From Myceligenerans pegani (lineage in GTDB: Bacteria; Actinomycetota; Actinomycetes; Actinomycetales; Cellulomonadaceae): DNA of 64,000 nt. The notes under the pieces are model-generated. The model saw only the letters and a program-made list of their open reading frames with translations. It searched no databases and was not told the DNA's origin. This document shows positions 17,226 through 27,174 of this stretch, in pieces; the first letter of the stretch is position 1; each line of letters opens with the position of its first letter. A program made the translations under genes and the position numbers. The stretch covers positions 1 through 64,000 of the forward strand of contig NZ_JADBGR010000018.1 in the NCBI RefSeq assembly GCF_014892515.1, given 5' to 3'.

Positions 17226-18278
17226 TCAGACCGTGATCGTCTCCAGCGGCATGGACGAGTCGACCGGGATGTCCAGGGTGCTCGGCGCGACGCCCGCGCG
17301 GACCACCGCCGAGCCCAGGGCGGCGATCATCGCGCCGTTGTCCGTGCAGTAGCGGATCGGCGGGATGCGGAGTTCGATACCGGCCTCGGCGCAGCGCTTC
17401 GCGGCCATCTCGCGAAGCTGCGAGTTCGCGGAGAACCCGCCGCCGATGACGAGGGTGTCGACGTCGTGCCGCCGGCACGCCGCGATGGTCTTGGCGGTGA
17501 GCACGTCCGCGACGGACTCGGCGAACGATGCGCACACGTCCTCGACCGGGATGGCCTGCCCGGCGTCGGTGCGGGCCTCGATCCAGCGGGCGACCGCGGT
17601 CTTCAGGCCGGAGAAGCTGAAGTTGTGCGCGTGCCGTTCCTGGTCCTTCGGCGCGGTGAGGCCGCGCGGGAACCGGATCGCGGTCGGATCGCCCTCGCGT
17701 GCGAGCCGGTCGACGTGCGGGCCGCCCGGGTAGGGGAGGCCGAGGAGGCGGCCCACCTTGTCGAAGGCCTCGCCGGCCGCGTCGTCGAGCGTGGAACCCA
17801 GCTCCGTGACGTCGGTGGCGACGTCGTCCACGAGCAGCAGGGAGGAATGACCGCCCGAGACGACGAGGGCCATGACCCGGTCGGGGAACTCGCCGTCGAC
17901 GAGCTGGTCCACGCAGGCATGCCCGATGACGTGGTTCACCCCGTACAGCGGCTTGTTCAGGCCGATCGACAGTGCCTTCGCGGCGGATGCCCCGATGGTC
18001 AGCGGACCGACCAGACCGGGGCCCGCGGTGACGGCGATCGCGTCCACCTCGGTGAGGTCGACGTCGGCCTCACCGAGCGCGCGCTCGATCGTGGGGATCA
18101 TCGCTTCGAGGTGGGCGCGGCTGGCGACCTCCGGGATGATCCCGCCGAAGCGCGCGTGCTCCTCCATGGAGGAGGCGACGGCGTCGAACAACAGGTCGTT
18201 GCCGCGGACGAGGGCCACACCGGTCTCGTCGCAGGAGGACTCGATGCCGAGGACGAGCGGCTCACCGGAAGAGGTCAT
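17226..18278 (-). CDS. tsaD: tRNA threonylcarbamoyltransferase TsaD
   Basis: A 350-residue catalytic subunit that attaches threonylcarbamoyl to A37 of tRNA. The N-terminal [15 protein letters not shown] and the metal-binding [10 protein letters not shown] are diagnostic, as are [31 protein letters not shown] and [11 protein letters not shown]. The ATG at 18278 is preceded by TAGGCT (18285-18290, minus strand) with a 6-nt gap, so the mRNA is probably leaderless. In many actinobacteria tsaD follows rimI in the same orientation. Here it is on the opposite strand and separated by a sulfurtransferase, so the t6A cluster has been rearranged. Confidence 0.96.
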   Translation of the reverse strand: MTSSGEPLVLGIESSCDETGVALVRGNDLLFDAVASSMEEHARFGGIIPEVASRAHLEAMIPTIERALGEADVDLTEVDAIAVTAGPGLVGPLTIGASAAKALSIGLNKPLYGVNHVIGHACVDQLVDGEFPDRVMALVVSGGHSSLLLVDDVATDVTELGSTLDDAAGEAFDKVGRLLGLPYPGGPHVDRLAREGDPTAIRFPRGLTAPKDQERHAHNFSFSGLKTAVARWIEARTDAGQAIPVEDVCASFAESVADVLTAKTIAACRRHDVDTLVIGGGFSANSQLREMAAKRCAEAGIELRIPPIRYCTDNGAMIAALGSAVVRAGVAPSTLDIPVDSSMPLETITV

Positions 18279-18357
18279 GGGGCCAGCCTAGGCCGCGTGG
18301 ACCGCCCGATCGCGCCCGGAACGCGGTGCTGACACCGCCGTGTGCGGGGAATCACGA

Positions 18358-18369
18358 TTGAATATTGAA
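18358..18369. promoter_or_regulatory. A/T-rich near-palindrome upstream of the nitroreductase
   Basis: TTGAATATTGAA is symmetric at 10 of 12 positions and is conspicuously A/T-rich for this genome. It lies 33 nt before the nitroreductase ATG, in the 123-nt gap shared with tsaD, and is a plausible operator or promoter core. Confidence 0.4.
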
Positions 18370-18401
18370 CTATCTCGCGCCCCGGCGGTGTTGCGCGCTG
18401 C

Positions 18402-19022
18402 ATGACCGAAACACTCGAGGCCGCCGCGCCGCTCGCCATCGACGACGCCACCGCCGACCGCCTGTTCCGCACCGCACGCTCCGTCACGGAGTGGACCGAC
18501 GCCGAGGTGACCGACGCGCACCTCCGGGCCGCGTGGGACCTGGCCAAGTTCGGCCCGACGGCGATGAACACGCTGCCCCTGCGCTTCGTCGTCCTGCGCT
18601 CGGACGACGCGAAGGCCCGGCTGCTCCGGTACCTGCCCGACGGCAACCGGCCCAAGGTCGAGGCCGCTCCCGCCACGCTCGTGCTGGCCCACGACGCCGG
18701 CTTCCACGAGCACATGCCGCGGCTCTTCCCCGTCTACCCGGGGATCAGGGAGCAGCTCGCGCCCGACACCGAGGCGCGTGACGGCATGGCACGGACGAAC
18801 GCGCTGATCCAGGCCGGTTACCTGATCGTCGCCCTGCGCTCCGTCGGCCTGTCGCTCCGCCCGATGAACGGGATGGACTTCGACGGCGTGGACGCCGAGT
18901 TCTTCGCCGACTCCGGCTACCGGTCGTTCATGATGATCGCCGCGGGCCTGACCGAGGGCGAGGGCACGGAACACCCGCGCCTTCCCCGCCTGGCCCTGGA
19001 CGAGGTCGCGCAGATCCTCTGA
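18402..19022 (+). CDS. RutE-like malonic semialdehyde reductase/nitroreductase
   Basis: A 206-residue FMN-dependent nitroreductase-fold protein of the RutE/HadB subgroup. RutE reduces malonic semialdehyde to 3-hydroxypropionate in pyrimidine breakdown. Recognisable blocks are AWDLAKFGPTAMNTLPLRFV, the IQAGYLIVALRSVGLSLRPM segment and GMDFDGVDAEFF. Length matches the family (about 196-206). No other rut genes are adjacent, so the natural substrate may be another aldehyde or nitro compound. No convincing ribosome-binding site precedes the ATG. Confidence 0.85.
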   Translation: MTETLEAAAPLAIDDATADRLFRTARSVTEWTDAEVTDAHLRAAWDLAKFGPTAMNTLPLRFVVLRSDDAKARLLRYLPDGNRPKVEAAPATLVLAHDAGFHEHMPRLFPVYPGIREQLAPDTEARDGMARTNALIQAGYLIVALRSVGLSLRPMNGMDFDGVDAEFFADSGYRSFMMIAAGLTEGEGTEHPRLPRLALDEVAQIL

Positions 19023-19042
19023 CCCGCCCCCTCGCCCGCGGG

Positions 19043-20206
19043 TCAGGCGGCGGTCCCGTAGCGGGGGAGGGGACGGCCGGCCTCCATCTCGGCGAGCATC
19101 GACTGCACGACCACCTCCAGGTCGCCGCCCGACGCCTCCGCCACGGCGCGCTGCCGCTGGGAGGAGGAGCCGCCCCGGACGATGTCGGCGACCGTGGCGA
19201 GCTGCTCGGGACAGCCCAGCCGCTCGGCCGTCGGCTCGAGCTCGACCAGCACCTTCGCGACGGCGTCCGCCACCGGGAGCTGGTCGCCGTCGGCCGAGGT
19301 GATGACGGTCGCGTCCATGCCGTAGCGCGCCGCGCGCCACTTGTTCTCCTTGACGTACCACAGCGGCAGCCTCGGCAGCTCCCTGCCGTGGTCCAGCTCC
19401 GTGGACAGGTGCTCCACGAGACAGTGCGTCAGGGCGGCCAGGGCCAGCGCCTCGGTGACGTTCGTCGGCGCGTCGCAGATGCGGACCTCGATCGTCCCGT
19501 ACGACGGCGACGGCCGGACGTCCCAGTGGATCTCGTTGAACTCCTTCGCCACGCCCACCCGGCGCATGTCCTCGGCGTACGACTCCACCTCGTGCCACTC
19601 CGTGAACGGGTGGGGCAGTCCGGCCGTCGGGATCTGCTGGAACAGCATGGCGCGGGTGGAGGCGTACCCCGTCTCGATGCCGCCCCAGTAGGGCGACGAC
19701 GCCGACAGCGCCTGGAGGTGCGGCGCGTAGGTGAGCATGCCCTGGACCAGCGCGAGCACCTTGTCGCGGTGCTCGACGCCGACGTGCACGTGCAGGCCCC
19801 AGGTCACGAGCTGCCGCACGAACACCTGGATGCGGTCGACCAGGCGCGCGTAGCGCTCCTTGTCGGTGACGAGCTGGTCCTCCCAGCGTGCGAGCGGGTG
19901 CATCGCACCGCCGATCACCCGGGCGCCGCGGCGGCCGGCCGAAGCGGCGACCCGGTCGAGCAGCTCGCCGAGCTCGGTCCCGACCGCGCCCACGTCTGCG
20001 CACACGCCCGTGGCGACCTCCACGGTGTTCCGCAGCAGCTCGGGCTTGATCCGGGGATCGGTGCCCTCGGGCGACAGCTCCTCGATCACCTGCGGTGCGA
20101 CCTGCGACATCGCACCGGTACCGACGTCCACCAGCCCGACCTCCCACTCGAGGCCGATGCTGGACCGCCGGGACGTGCCGAACGGCACGGGCGCGGGGCC
20201 GGTCAT
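19043..20206 (-). CDS. GCS2-family carboxylate-amine ligase (YbdK type)
   Basis: A 387-residue member of the glutamate-cysteine ligase 2 family (YbdK/EgtA), ATP-dependent enzymes forming gamma-glutamyl or similar amide bonds. The N-terminus IGLEWEVGLVD, the central WGLHVHVGVEHRDKVL and RPSPSYGTIEVRICDAPT are family signatures. YbdK itself has weak gamma-glutamylcysteine synthetase activity, while EgtA members serve ergothioneine synthesis. No egtB-D genes are present, so the product is unknown. Its start overlaps the upstream methyltransferase stop by 4 nt, so translation is coupled. Confidence 0.88.
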   Translation of the reverse strand: MTGPAPVPFGTSRRSSIGLEWEVGLVDVGTGAMSQVAPQVIEELSPEGTDPRIKPELLRNTVEVATGVCADVGAVGTELGELLDRVAASAGRRGARVIGGAMHPLARWEDQLVTDKERYARLVDRIQVFVRQLVTWGLHVHVGVEHRDKVLALVQGMLTYAPHLQALSASSPYWGGIETGYASTRAMLFQQIPTAGLPHPFTEWHEVESYAEDMRRVGVAKEFNEIHWDVRPSPSYGTIEVRICDAPTNVTEALALAALTHCLVEHLSTELDHGRELPRLPLWYVKENKWRAARYGMDATVITSADGDQLPVADAVAKVLVELEPTAERLGCPEQLATVADIVRGGSSSQRQRAVAEASGGDLEVVVQSMLAEMEAGRPLPRYGTAA

Positions 20207-21483
20207 GCCCCGCCCCGGAGCGGCTCGACGAGCAGGACCGTCTGGGCGCCGGCCACCCGCGTGAGCACGATCGTCGCCTCCTCGGTCCCGGTGAGGACGA
20301 GCTGCTTGCGCAGCTGCTCGGGGACGACGGCGGTGCCGCGCTTCTTGATGGTCAGCTGCCCGACGTTCCGCTCCCGCAGGTACGCCTTGAGCCGCTTGAG
20401 CCCGAACGGGAGCGTGTCCAGCACCTGGTAGCCGGTCGCGATCGGCGCGGGCCCGGCGGCAGCGGGCACGGAGCCGGCGGGCAGGGGAGCGGGGGCGTCC
20501 GTCGTGACGTAGGCGATCGTGGGGTCGATGAGCCGCCCGCCGAGCTCGGCGGCGGCGTGCGCGACGAGTCCGGCCCGGATGACGGCCCCGTCGGGCTCGT
20601 AGAGGTACTGGCCGACGGCGCCGGTGGGTGCCTCGAGCGCCGCGCCGTCGGGGTGATCCGAGGCGCGCAGGACGCGCGTGCGGGTGTGCTCCTTGCCGTC
20701 GCCGTCGACGGCGGTGCGCACCACGAGCGCGCTGCGTCCCGGGCCCTCGGGCGCGAGCGGGCCGAACCACAGACCGGCCTCGACGACGTCGTTGTCGACG
20801 GAGACCCACTGCGCCTCGGCGTCCTGGGGCAGGCCCTCGTGGGGGATGCCGGGCCCGACCTTGATGCCCAGGGCGGCGACGACGTCGCGCAGCGCGAACA
20901 CGCGGTCCAGGGACGGCTCGTAGGCGCGCGGATCGAAGATGCGGCGGCCGCCGCCGGGACCGCGCGTGCGGCGTGCCGGGTCGGCGTAGACGCCGTCGAT
21001 GTCCTCGGCGCGCAGGTCGAGGGCGAGGCCGTCGGCATGGCGGGCCTCCGCCTCGGGGAACTGCCGCAGGTTCCAGGCGGCGATCCGCGCCGTGACCTCG
21101 TCGACGTCCGTGGCCAGGACGCGGAGGCCGGCCCCGGCGAACGCCATGGCGTCCGCACCGATGCCACTGGTGAGGTCCGCGATGTGGTTGACGCCGGCGG
21201 AGGTGAAGCGATCGGCGTGCAGCGAGGCCACGCGCAGGCGCGTGGCCTGCTCGAGGCCGTCGGCGGTGAACAGCATCTGCTCGGCGAGCTCGCCGAACTT
21301 GGTCCGCGCCTTGCCGCGCAGGCGGGACTGGGTGAGGGCGGCCGCCGCGAGGTCGGGAGCGACACCTTGCTCACGAAGTTTCGTGGAGGTGCGCATGGCG
21401 GATCGCTCGTCGTAGGGCGGGAGTGCACCAAGCAGAGCCCGACCATCAGGGCTGAGAAGTTTGCTCAGAATCGCCGCATCCAT
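20203..21483 (-). CDS. SAM-dependent methyltransferase with THUMP-like domain
   Basis: A 426-residue class I methyltransferase. The SAM site is IADLTSGIGADAMAF (motif I) followed by LATDVDEVTARIAAWN. DGVYADPARR takes the place of a DPPY-like catalytic motif. The C-terminal ~80 residues (VLDTLPFGLKRLKAYL...GQLTIKKRGT) resemble the THUMP-like module that ends many actinobacterial members. RNA is the expected substrate, from the domain rather than from direct evidence. It is coupled by a 4-nt overlap to the downstream GCS2 ligase. The start codon faces groES across a 317-nt regulatory region. Confidence 0.8.
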   Translation of the reverse strand: MDAAILSKLLSPDGRALLGALPPYDERSAMRTSTKLREQGVAPDLAAAALTQSRLRGKARTKFGELAEQMLFTADGLEQATRLRVASLHADRFTSAGVNHIADLTSGIGADAMAFAGAGLRVLATDVDEVTARIAAWNLRQFPEAEARHADGLALDLRAEDIDGVYADPARRTRGPGGGRRIFDPRAYEPSLDRVFALRDVVAALGIKVGPGIPHEGLPQDAEAQWVSVDNDVVEAGLWFGPLAPEGPGRSALVVRTAVDGDGKEHTRTRVLRASDHPDGAALEAPTGAVGQYLYEPDGAVIRAGLVAHAAAELGGRLIDPTIAYVTTDAPAPLPAGSVPAAAGPAPIATGYQVLDTLPFGLKRLKAYLRERNVGQLTIKKRGTAVVPEQLRKQLVLTGTEEATIVLTRVAGAQTVLLVEPLRGGA

Positions 21484-21601
21484 GGGCAGATCTTTCCATG
21501 TGTTCCCTGCTCATGGCGAGAGTCAGGGGAAGATTTTTCTCTATTGGGACGGTTTCCGCTTCGTTCGAGGAGCCCCGCCCCACCCACGGAGCCCCACCGA
21601 T

Positions 21602-21642
21602 CTAGCACTCGCCTTGACCGAGTGCTAGCCCCGACCTAGATT
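21602..21642 (+). promoter_or_regulatory. Perfect CIRCE operator with embedded groES promoter
   Basis: CTAGCACTC (21602-21610), 9 nt, GAGTGCTAG (21620-21628) is a perfect CIRCE inverted repeat, the HrcA repressor site. A -35 TTGACC (21614-21619) starts inside the CIRCE spacer, and a -10 TAGATT (21637-21642) follows at 17 bp, so HrcA binding would block RNA polymerase. The rest of the 317-nt gap (21484-21800) shows no gene. Confidence 0.93.
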
Positions 21643-21800
21643 TGGGGTGTCATCGCCGTACGGCCCACGGGCCGCCGCGGCGATGCCACGAGATGTTCCG
21701 TGCCCGCCGGCACCCGCGACGACGGCGGCCCGCCGAACGCTCGAGCAAACCCGTCAACGTAGCTGATCTTTGATCTGCTCGCAGAAAGAGGAGGTCCGAC

Positions 21801-22097
21801 GTGTCGGTCCCCATCAAGCCGCTCGAGGACCGGATCGTCGTCAAGGCCCTCGAGGCCGAGACCACGACCGCTTCCGGCCTGGTCATCCCGGACACCGCCA
21901 AGGAGAAGCCCCAGGAGGGCGAGGTCCTGGCCGTGGGTCCGGGCCGCATCGCCGACAACGGCAACCGTGTGCCGGTCGATGTCGCCGTGGGCGACAAGGT
22001 CCTGTACTCCAAGTACGGCGGCACCGAGGTGAAGTACGCGGGTGAGGACTACCTGGTCCTCTCCTCCCGCGACATCCTCGCCGTGGTCGCGAGCTGA
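21801..22097 (+). CDS. groES: Co-chaperonin GroES (Cpn10)
   Basis: A 98-residue cytosolic heptameric lid of the GroEL chaperonin. [23 protein letters not shown], the mobile-loop region and [14 protein letters not shown] are near-consensus. GTG start with AAGAGGAGG 7 nt upstream. It is heat-shock controlled through the CIRCE site, with a leader of about 150 nt. No groEL follows: two strong terminators come next, so groES is monocistronic and must pair with a GroEL encoded elsewhere. Confidence 0.98.
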   Translation: MSVPIKPLEDRIVVKALEAETTTASGLVIPDTAKEKPQEGEVLAVGPGRIADNGNRVPVDVAVGDKVLYSKYGGTEVKYAGEDYLVLSSRDILAVVAS

Positions 22098-22115
22098 CGC
22101 AGCCGCGCCACATCC

Positions 22116-22153
22116 GCATGGGCTCCGCACGCTCCGGCGTGCGGGGCCCATGC
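22116..22153 (+). terminator. groES terminator 1
   Basis: 17-bp stem with one mismatch (22116-22132 with 22137-22153) and a 4-nt loop, 18 nt after the groES stop. Confidence 0.85.
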
Positions 22154-22158
22154 GATGC

Positions 22159-22196
22159 AGAGGCCGCGCCGGCGATGGTGTGCCGGCGCGGCCTCT
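22159..22196. terminator. groES terminator 2
   Basis: Perfect 15-bp stem (22159-22173 with 22182-22196) and an 8-nt loop, in tandem with the preceding hairpin. The 22197-22385 remainder up to the whiB stop shows nothing recognisable. Confidence 0.85.
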
Positions 22197-22385
22197 GTCC
22201 CCTGTGGACCGGCCACCCCTGATGGTCGGTCACGAGTACATCCGGCCGGCGCGGTTCGTCCGGCCGTGAGCGGGGCGGCAGCCGTGACGGATCACAGCGG
22301 CAACCGTCTCGCTCGGCGCGCGCAGGAGGACGATGCGGCGGTGGGCCGTCTCCTGCGCGCTCGTGCAACGAATTGCGGAATCGGG

Positions 22386-22673
22386 TCAGGCTGAGTGAGT
22401 CTTGCCCGCGAGAATCGCGGATCGCTCGTCCTCACTCAGACCTCCCCACACTCCGTACGGCTCACGCACGCGCAACGATTGCTCGCGGCACTGCATCATC
22501 ACCGGGCACGACCGGCAGATGGCCTTGGCTGCTTCGGCTCGACGTCGGCGCGTGGACCCGCGCTCCCCCTCCGGGTGGAAGAACAGCGTGTCGTCCGCGT
22601 CGCGGCATGCCCCCTGGTACTGCCACTCCCACAGCTCCATGACCGGGCCGGGGAGTCTCGAGATCTCCGTCAT
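22386..22673 (-). CDS. WhiB-family iron-sulfur regulator (WhiD/WhiB3-like)
   Basis: A 95-residue Wbl protein. Four cysteines (Cys23, 53, 56, 62) in the C-X29-C-X2-C-X5-C pattern ligate a [4Fe-4S] cluster. YGVWGG (residues 73-78) is the turn that contacts the sigma factor. LPGPVMELWEWQ plus FFHPEGERG and no long extensions point to the WhiD/WhiB3 subgroup, which acts in differentiation and redox control. The ATG at 22673 is supported by TAGGTT (22681-22686, minus strand) 7 nt upstream, implying a leaderless mRNA. A longer frame from 22709 reads through that promoter. GAACAAC/GTTGTTC half-sites (22677-22683, 22701-22707) flank the promoter. Confidence 0.94.
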   Translation of the reverse strand: MTEISRLPGPVMELWEWQYQGACRDADDTLFFHPEGERGSTRRRRAEAAKAICRSCPVMMQCREQSLRVREPYGVWGGLSEDERSAILAGKTHSA

Positions 22674-22864
22674 GGCGAACAACCTACAAGTTGTGCAGAA
22701 GTTGTTCAAGGGGCGTTTTTGCGCCAGCGCTACCGATTCGCTTCATGGCGAACCGCGCCACCTGTGACAAGGTTTGATCCGGATCGCCCTGAAACATGCG
22801 GAGATAAGCGGCACACCGGGCGGATCGGTGGCGAACGTTTGCGTGGGTCGGCAGAATCGGATTC

Positions 22865-24091
22865 ATGACATCGACGCGGCCTGCCCAGAGTCAGGGCGGG
22901 CCCCGCCCGTCGAGCCCCGGGCTGGCCGTCGCGGCAGTGGCCAAACGCCTCGGGGTCGCGCCGGCGACCCTGCGTACCTGGGACCGTCGCTACGGGCTGG
23001 GCCCGTCGGGCCGCACGGCGGGCTCCCACCGCCGGTACACGCCCGATGACGTAGCAAGACTGCTGGTCATGCGGCGTCTCACGCTCGAGGGGCATGCGCC
23101 GGGCGATGCCGCCCGCGCCGCGATCGAGGCGAGCGACGAGGAGCTCGCCACGGTCCAGTCGGACGAGTCCGAGGAGTTCTCGCAGGGCGGCGGGATGTCG
23201 TCCGATCCGGCGGCGGAGGGCGAGAGCGACGGTGCGGGGGGCGATCCCGACGCGGAACTCGGGCCGGGCGCACCGGCCCCAGGAACCGGCGGGCCGACGT
23301 CGTCGGCGACGGGTCCCGCCTCGGACGGGCGCGGGCATCCCGAGCACGAGGGATCGCGCCGCGGCCACCTGCGTGCCCTGCCGGGAGGCGGAGGAACGCA
23401 GCGGGAGCCCGGCAGGCCTCGCACGGTCGGCGGTACGTCATGGTCGAGCCGCGTGTCGGCGCTGGTGGACGCCGCGATCAAGTACAGCCGGACCGCGTGC
23501 GACGCGCTGTTGCGCCTCAGCCCCGAGGACGATCCGTCGGTGTGGTGGACGGAGCTCGTCGAGCCGGCGTTCGACCAGGTCGCGGTGCGAACCGTGCTCG
23601 CGGGGCCGGGCGAGGTGCCGGAGATGGTGCTCGCGGCGGCCGCGCTGGCCAGCCTCCGGGCCTACACGGAGGAGTTCGAGCGGGAGGTCGTCGAGGCGGG
23701 CGGGCCGCCCGCGAACCACCCGAGCCGGATGCGCAAGATCGTGCTGGTGTTCGCCGCCCCGGACGAGCTGGTGCCCCTCCCGGCGCACGCCCTGGCAGCG
23801 TCGCTCGCGGCGAAGGGGACGATGGCGCGGATCGTCACCGGTCCGGCCAGCACGCACCGGTCCGTGGAGCTGGTCACCATGGTGCGGCCGGCCGCCGTCG
23901 TCCTCGCGACCACGCAGACCCGGCCGGCGCTCGACGTCGTGCACGCGGTGCACGAGGCGTACCCGGATCTGCCGCTCCTCGTCGGGATGCGCGCGGACGC
24001 CGCGGCGGGCGACGTCCCGCTCGGGCCCACGGTGCAGCGGGTCCGGTCGTTCAACGGCCTGCTCCACGAGGTGCTCGCCGTCCTCAGGTGA
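22865..24091 (+). CDS. MerR-family regulator with degenerate CarH/LitR-like C-terminus
   Basis: A 408-residue regulator. The N-terminal MerR-type winged helix (about 18-85) shows VAAVAKRLGVAPATLRTWDRRYGL and GSHRRYTPDDVARL. A low-complexity linker (about 95-195) follows. The C-terminal ~210 residues resemble the helical plus Rossmann cobalamin-binding part of CarH/LitR light sensors. The cobalamin-binding ExHxxG position reads DELVPLP, so the axial histidine is missing and B12 binding is doubtful. The domain may sense another ligand or only mediate oligomerisation. A CAGAAT box 7 nt before the ATG suggests a leaderless mRNA. It is divergent from whiB, and its targets are unknown. Confidence 0.75.
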   Translation: MTSTRPAQSQGGPRPSSPGLAVAAVAKRLGVAPATLRTWDRRYGLGPSGRTAGSHRRYTPDDVARLLVMRRLTLEGHAPGDAARAAIEASDEELATVQSDESEEFSQGGGMSSDPAAEGESDGAGGDPDAELGPGAPAPGTGGPTSSATGPASDGRGHPEHEGSRRGHLRALPGGGGTQREPGRPRTVGGTSWSSRVSALVDAAIKYSRTACDALLRLSPEDDPSVWWTELVEPAFDQVAVRTVLAGPGEVPEMVLAAAALASLRAYTEEFEREVVEAGGPPANHPSRMRKIVLVFAAPDELVPLPAHALAASLAAKGTMARIVTGPASTHRSVELVTMVRPAAVVLATTQTRPALDVVHAVHEAYPDLPLLVGMRADAAAGDVPLGPTVQRVRSFNGLLHEVLAVLR

Positions 24092-24195
24092 GAACGATGG
24101 GGCGCGCGGCCCGGCGGGGCGCAGAGCGGCCGGGTGACGGAGGCGACGTGCCCCGGATCACCGGCCGCGGAATATCGCGGGTGCCCGCCACGTAG

Positions 24196-25722
<1,527 letters not shown>

Positions 25723-26190
25723 TCAGAACCAGCGGCCGAGGACCGTGGTCTCCTGGTCGGTGTAGCCGAGCCTCTCGTAGAAGTCGACGACGGCGGAGTT
25801 CGTGGCGCGCACCATGAGCTGGACCTTGCGCGCGCCGGTGGCGCGGAGCCAGTTCTCGCCGGCGGCCACGGCGGCCCGGCCGAGACCGTCGCCCTGCCGG
25901 TCCGGTGCCACCGCGACGTAGTACAGCCACCCGCGGTGCCCGTCGAACCCGGCCATGACGGAGGCGACCACCCGCCCGGGAGCGCCGTCGGCCGCGTTGC
26001 CGCGGGGCGCACCACCGTCGTCCCGGAACACCAGGACCGTCGACGTCGGGCCGCTCCGGGCGTCGGCGATGTCGAGGTGCGGGTCGTTCCACGGCCGGGT
26101 CAGGCCGCAGGCATGCCACAGCGCGACGACGCCCTCGACGTCGTCGTCCGTGATCTCGGTGAACTCGGCCACCACATCGGTCTGGCTCAT
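25723..26190 (-). CDS. GNAT-family acetyltransferase (YpeA-like)
   Basis: A 155-residue cytosolic N-acetyltransferase. VAVAPDRQGDGLGRAAVAAGE is acetyl-CoA motif A, and VRATNSAVVDFYERLGY is motif B. VVALWHACGLTRPWNDPHLDI near the N-terminus is typical of the YpeA-like subgroup, whose substrate is unknown. The ATG at 26190 is chosen because it starts this domain and TACGAT lies 7 nt upstream. It is convergent with guaB with no gap, and 19 nt downstream of the exonuclease gene. Confidence 0.88.
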   Translation of the reverse strand: MSQTDVVAEFTEITDDDVEGVVALWHACGLTRPWNDPHLDIADARSGPTSTVLVFRDDGGAPRGNAADGAPGRVVASVMAGFDGHRGWLYYVAVAPDRQGDGLGRAAVAAGENWLRATGARKVQLMVRATNSAVVDFYERLGYTDQETTVLGRWF

Positions 26191-26209
26191 GCGCCGGATC
26201 GTACGCGGC

Positions 26210-26932
26210 TCAGCCTGCGGCCTGGACCGGCCAGACGCGGGACGCGCCCGGACCCTCCATGCCCTGTTCGGCGCGCCACAGGTTGAACCCGTCCGCCCAG
26301 GCGGCGTGGGCTCCGGCCTGGGACTGGTGCAGGTCGACGAGATGTGTCTCGTCGAGCTCGGGGTAGCGGGCCACCAGGGCTGCCAGGAGATCGAGCGTGG
26401 CCAGGACATCCACCTCGGCGGTGTGCAGCTCGCCGTCGGACGTGATGCCGTACACCTCCGACAGGTCGCCGAGCCGGCGCTTGCCGGGGCGGAAGCGATC
26501 CTTCCAGCGGTCGATGACGAGCGGGTCGATCACCGGACCCACGGAGTGGCCGAGCCGGGCGGGCAGCGTGGGCAGGCCGTGCCGGACGAGCTCGTGGTCG
26601 AGCAGGGAGAGGTCGAACGCGGCGTTGTACGCGACCACCGGCACGCCCTGGGCGAGGTGCCGGGCGAGTTCGGCAGCGACCTCCTCCAGCGCCTCGGCGG
26701 GTGGCTGGCCGTGTTCCCGCGCGTGCTGGGTGGTGATGCCGTGGATCGCCGTGGCCTCCTCGGGGATCTCCACGCCCGGATCGACGAGCCACGTGCGCAC
26801 GTCCGTGCTCACTCCGGGCACACGATGCACGAGGGCGGCGGTGACGACGCGGTCACCGGTCACGTCGACGCCGGTGGTCTCGGTGTCGAAGCCGAGCAGC
26901 GGCCGGCGGATCCAGCCGGGTCCGATGTCCAT
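26210..26932 (-). CDS. DnaQ-like 3'-5' exonuclease
   Basis: A 240-residue DEDDh exonuclease. ExoI is FDTETTG, ExoII is AYNAAFDLSLLD, and ExoIII is the HTAEVD segment supplying the catalytic His and last Asp. As a stand-alone domain it could be a polymerase-associated proofreader or act in RNA or nucleotide clean-up; actinobacterial homologues are annotated as DNA polymerase III epsilon-like. GGAGGGA precedes the ATG. It probably forms an operon with the downstream acetyltransferase gene. Confidence 0.9.
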   Translation of the reverse strand: MDIGPGWIRRPLLGFDTETTGVDVTGDRVVTAALVHRVPGVSTDVRTWLVDPGVEIPEEATAIHGITTQHAREHGQPPAEALEEVAAELARHLAQGVPVVAYNAAFDLSLLDHELVRHGLPTLPARLGHSVGPVIDPLVIDRWKDRFRPGKRRLGDLSEVYGITSDGELHTAEVDVLATLDLLAALVARYPELDETHLVDLHQSQAGAHAAWADGFNLWRAEQGMEGPGASRVWPVQAAG

Positions 26933-27061
26933 GGTGGGCTCCCTCCACTCGTGCGGCCTCCGGGTTCACCACGAACCATGCCACTGGTGACTGACACTGC
27001 CGGCGAGCGACGCGCGCGTTCCGCCGAGCCGGGCGCGAGGACAGCCGGCCGGGAGGCCGCA

Positions 27062-27113
27062 CGTCGCACTCGCACGTCGCACTCGCATATCGCACTCGCA
27101 TATCGCACTCGCG
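27062..27113. repeat. Four tandem 13-bp repeats
   Basis: Four exact-length units: CGTCGCACTCGCA twice, TATCGCACTCGCA, and TATCGCACTCGCG. They share the core TCGCACTCGC. They lie 61 nt before the guaB3 start in the 242-nt gap shared with the divergent exonuclease gene, and could be regulator sites or a slippage-prone spacer. Confidence 0.8.
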
Positions 27114-27174
27114 CGGCCGCACCACATGACGGTCGGGACCACGCCGGGCGGGTCACGTTGAGTAGGCTGCCGGG

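Noticed and set aside
20095-21639. Long plus-strand frame over the methyltransferase and GCS2 genes
   Set aside because: It would cross the perfect CIRCE region and is antisense to two recognisable families. No domain was seen.
22674-22709. Longer WhiB N-terminus starting at 22709
   Set aside because: The extra codons read through a TAGGTT promoter box, and WhiD/WhiB3 proteins start near the LPGP motif.
27062-27113. CRISPR-like repeat array
   Set aside because: Units are only 13 bp with no spacers, and there are no cas genes. It is a simple tandem repeat.
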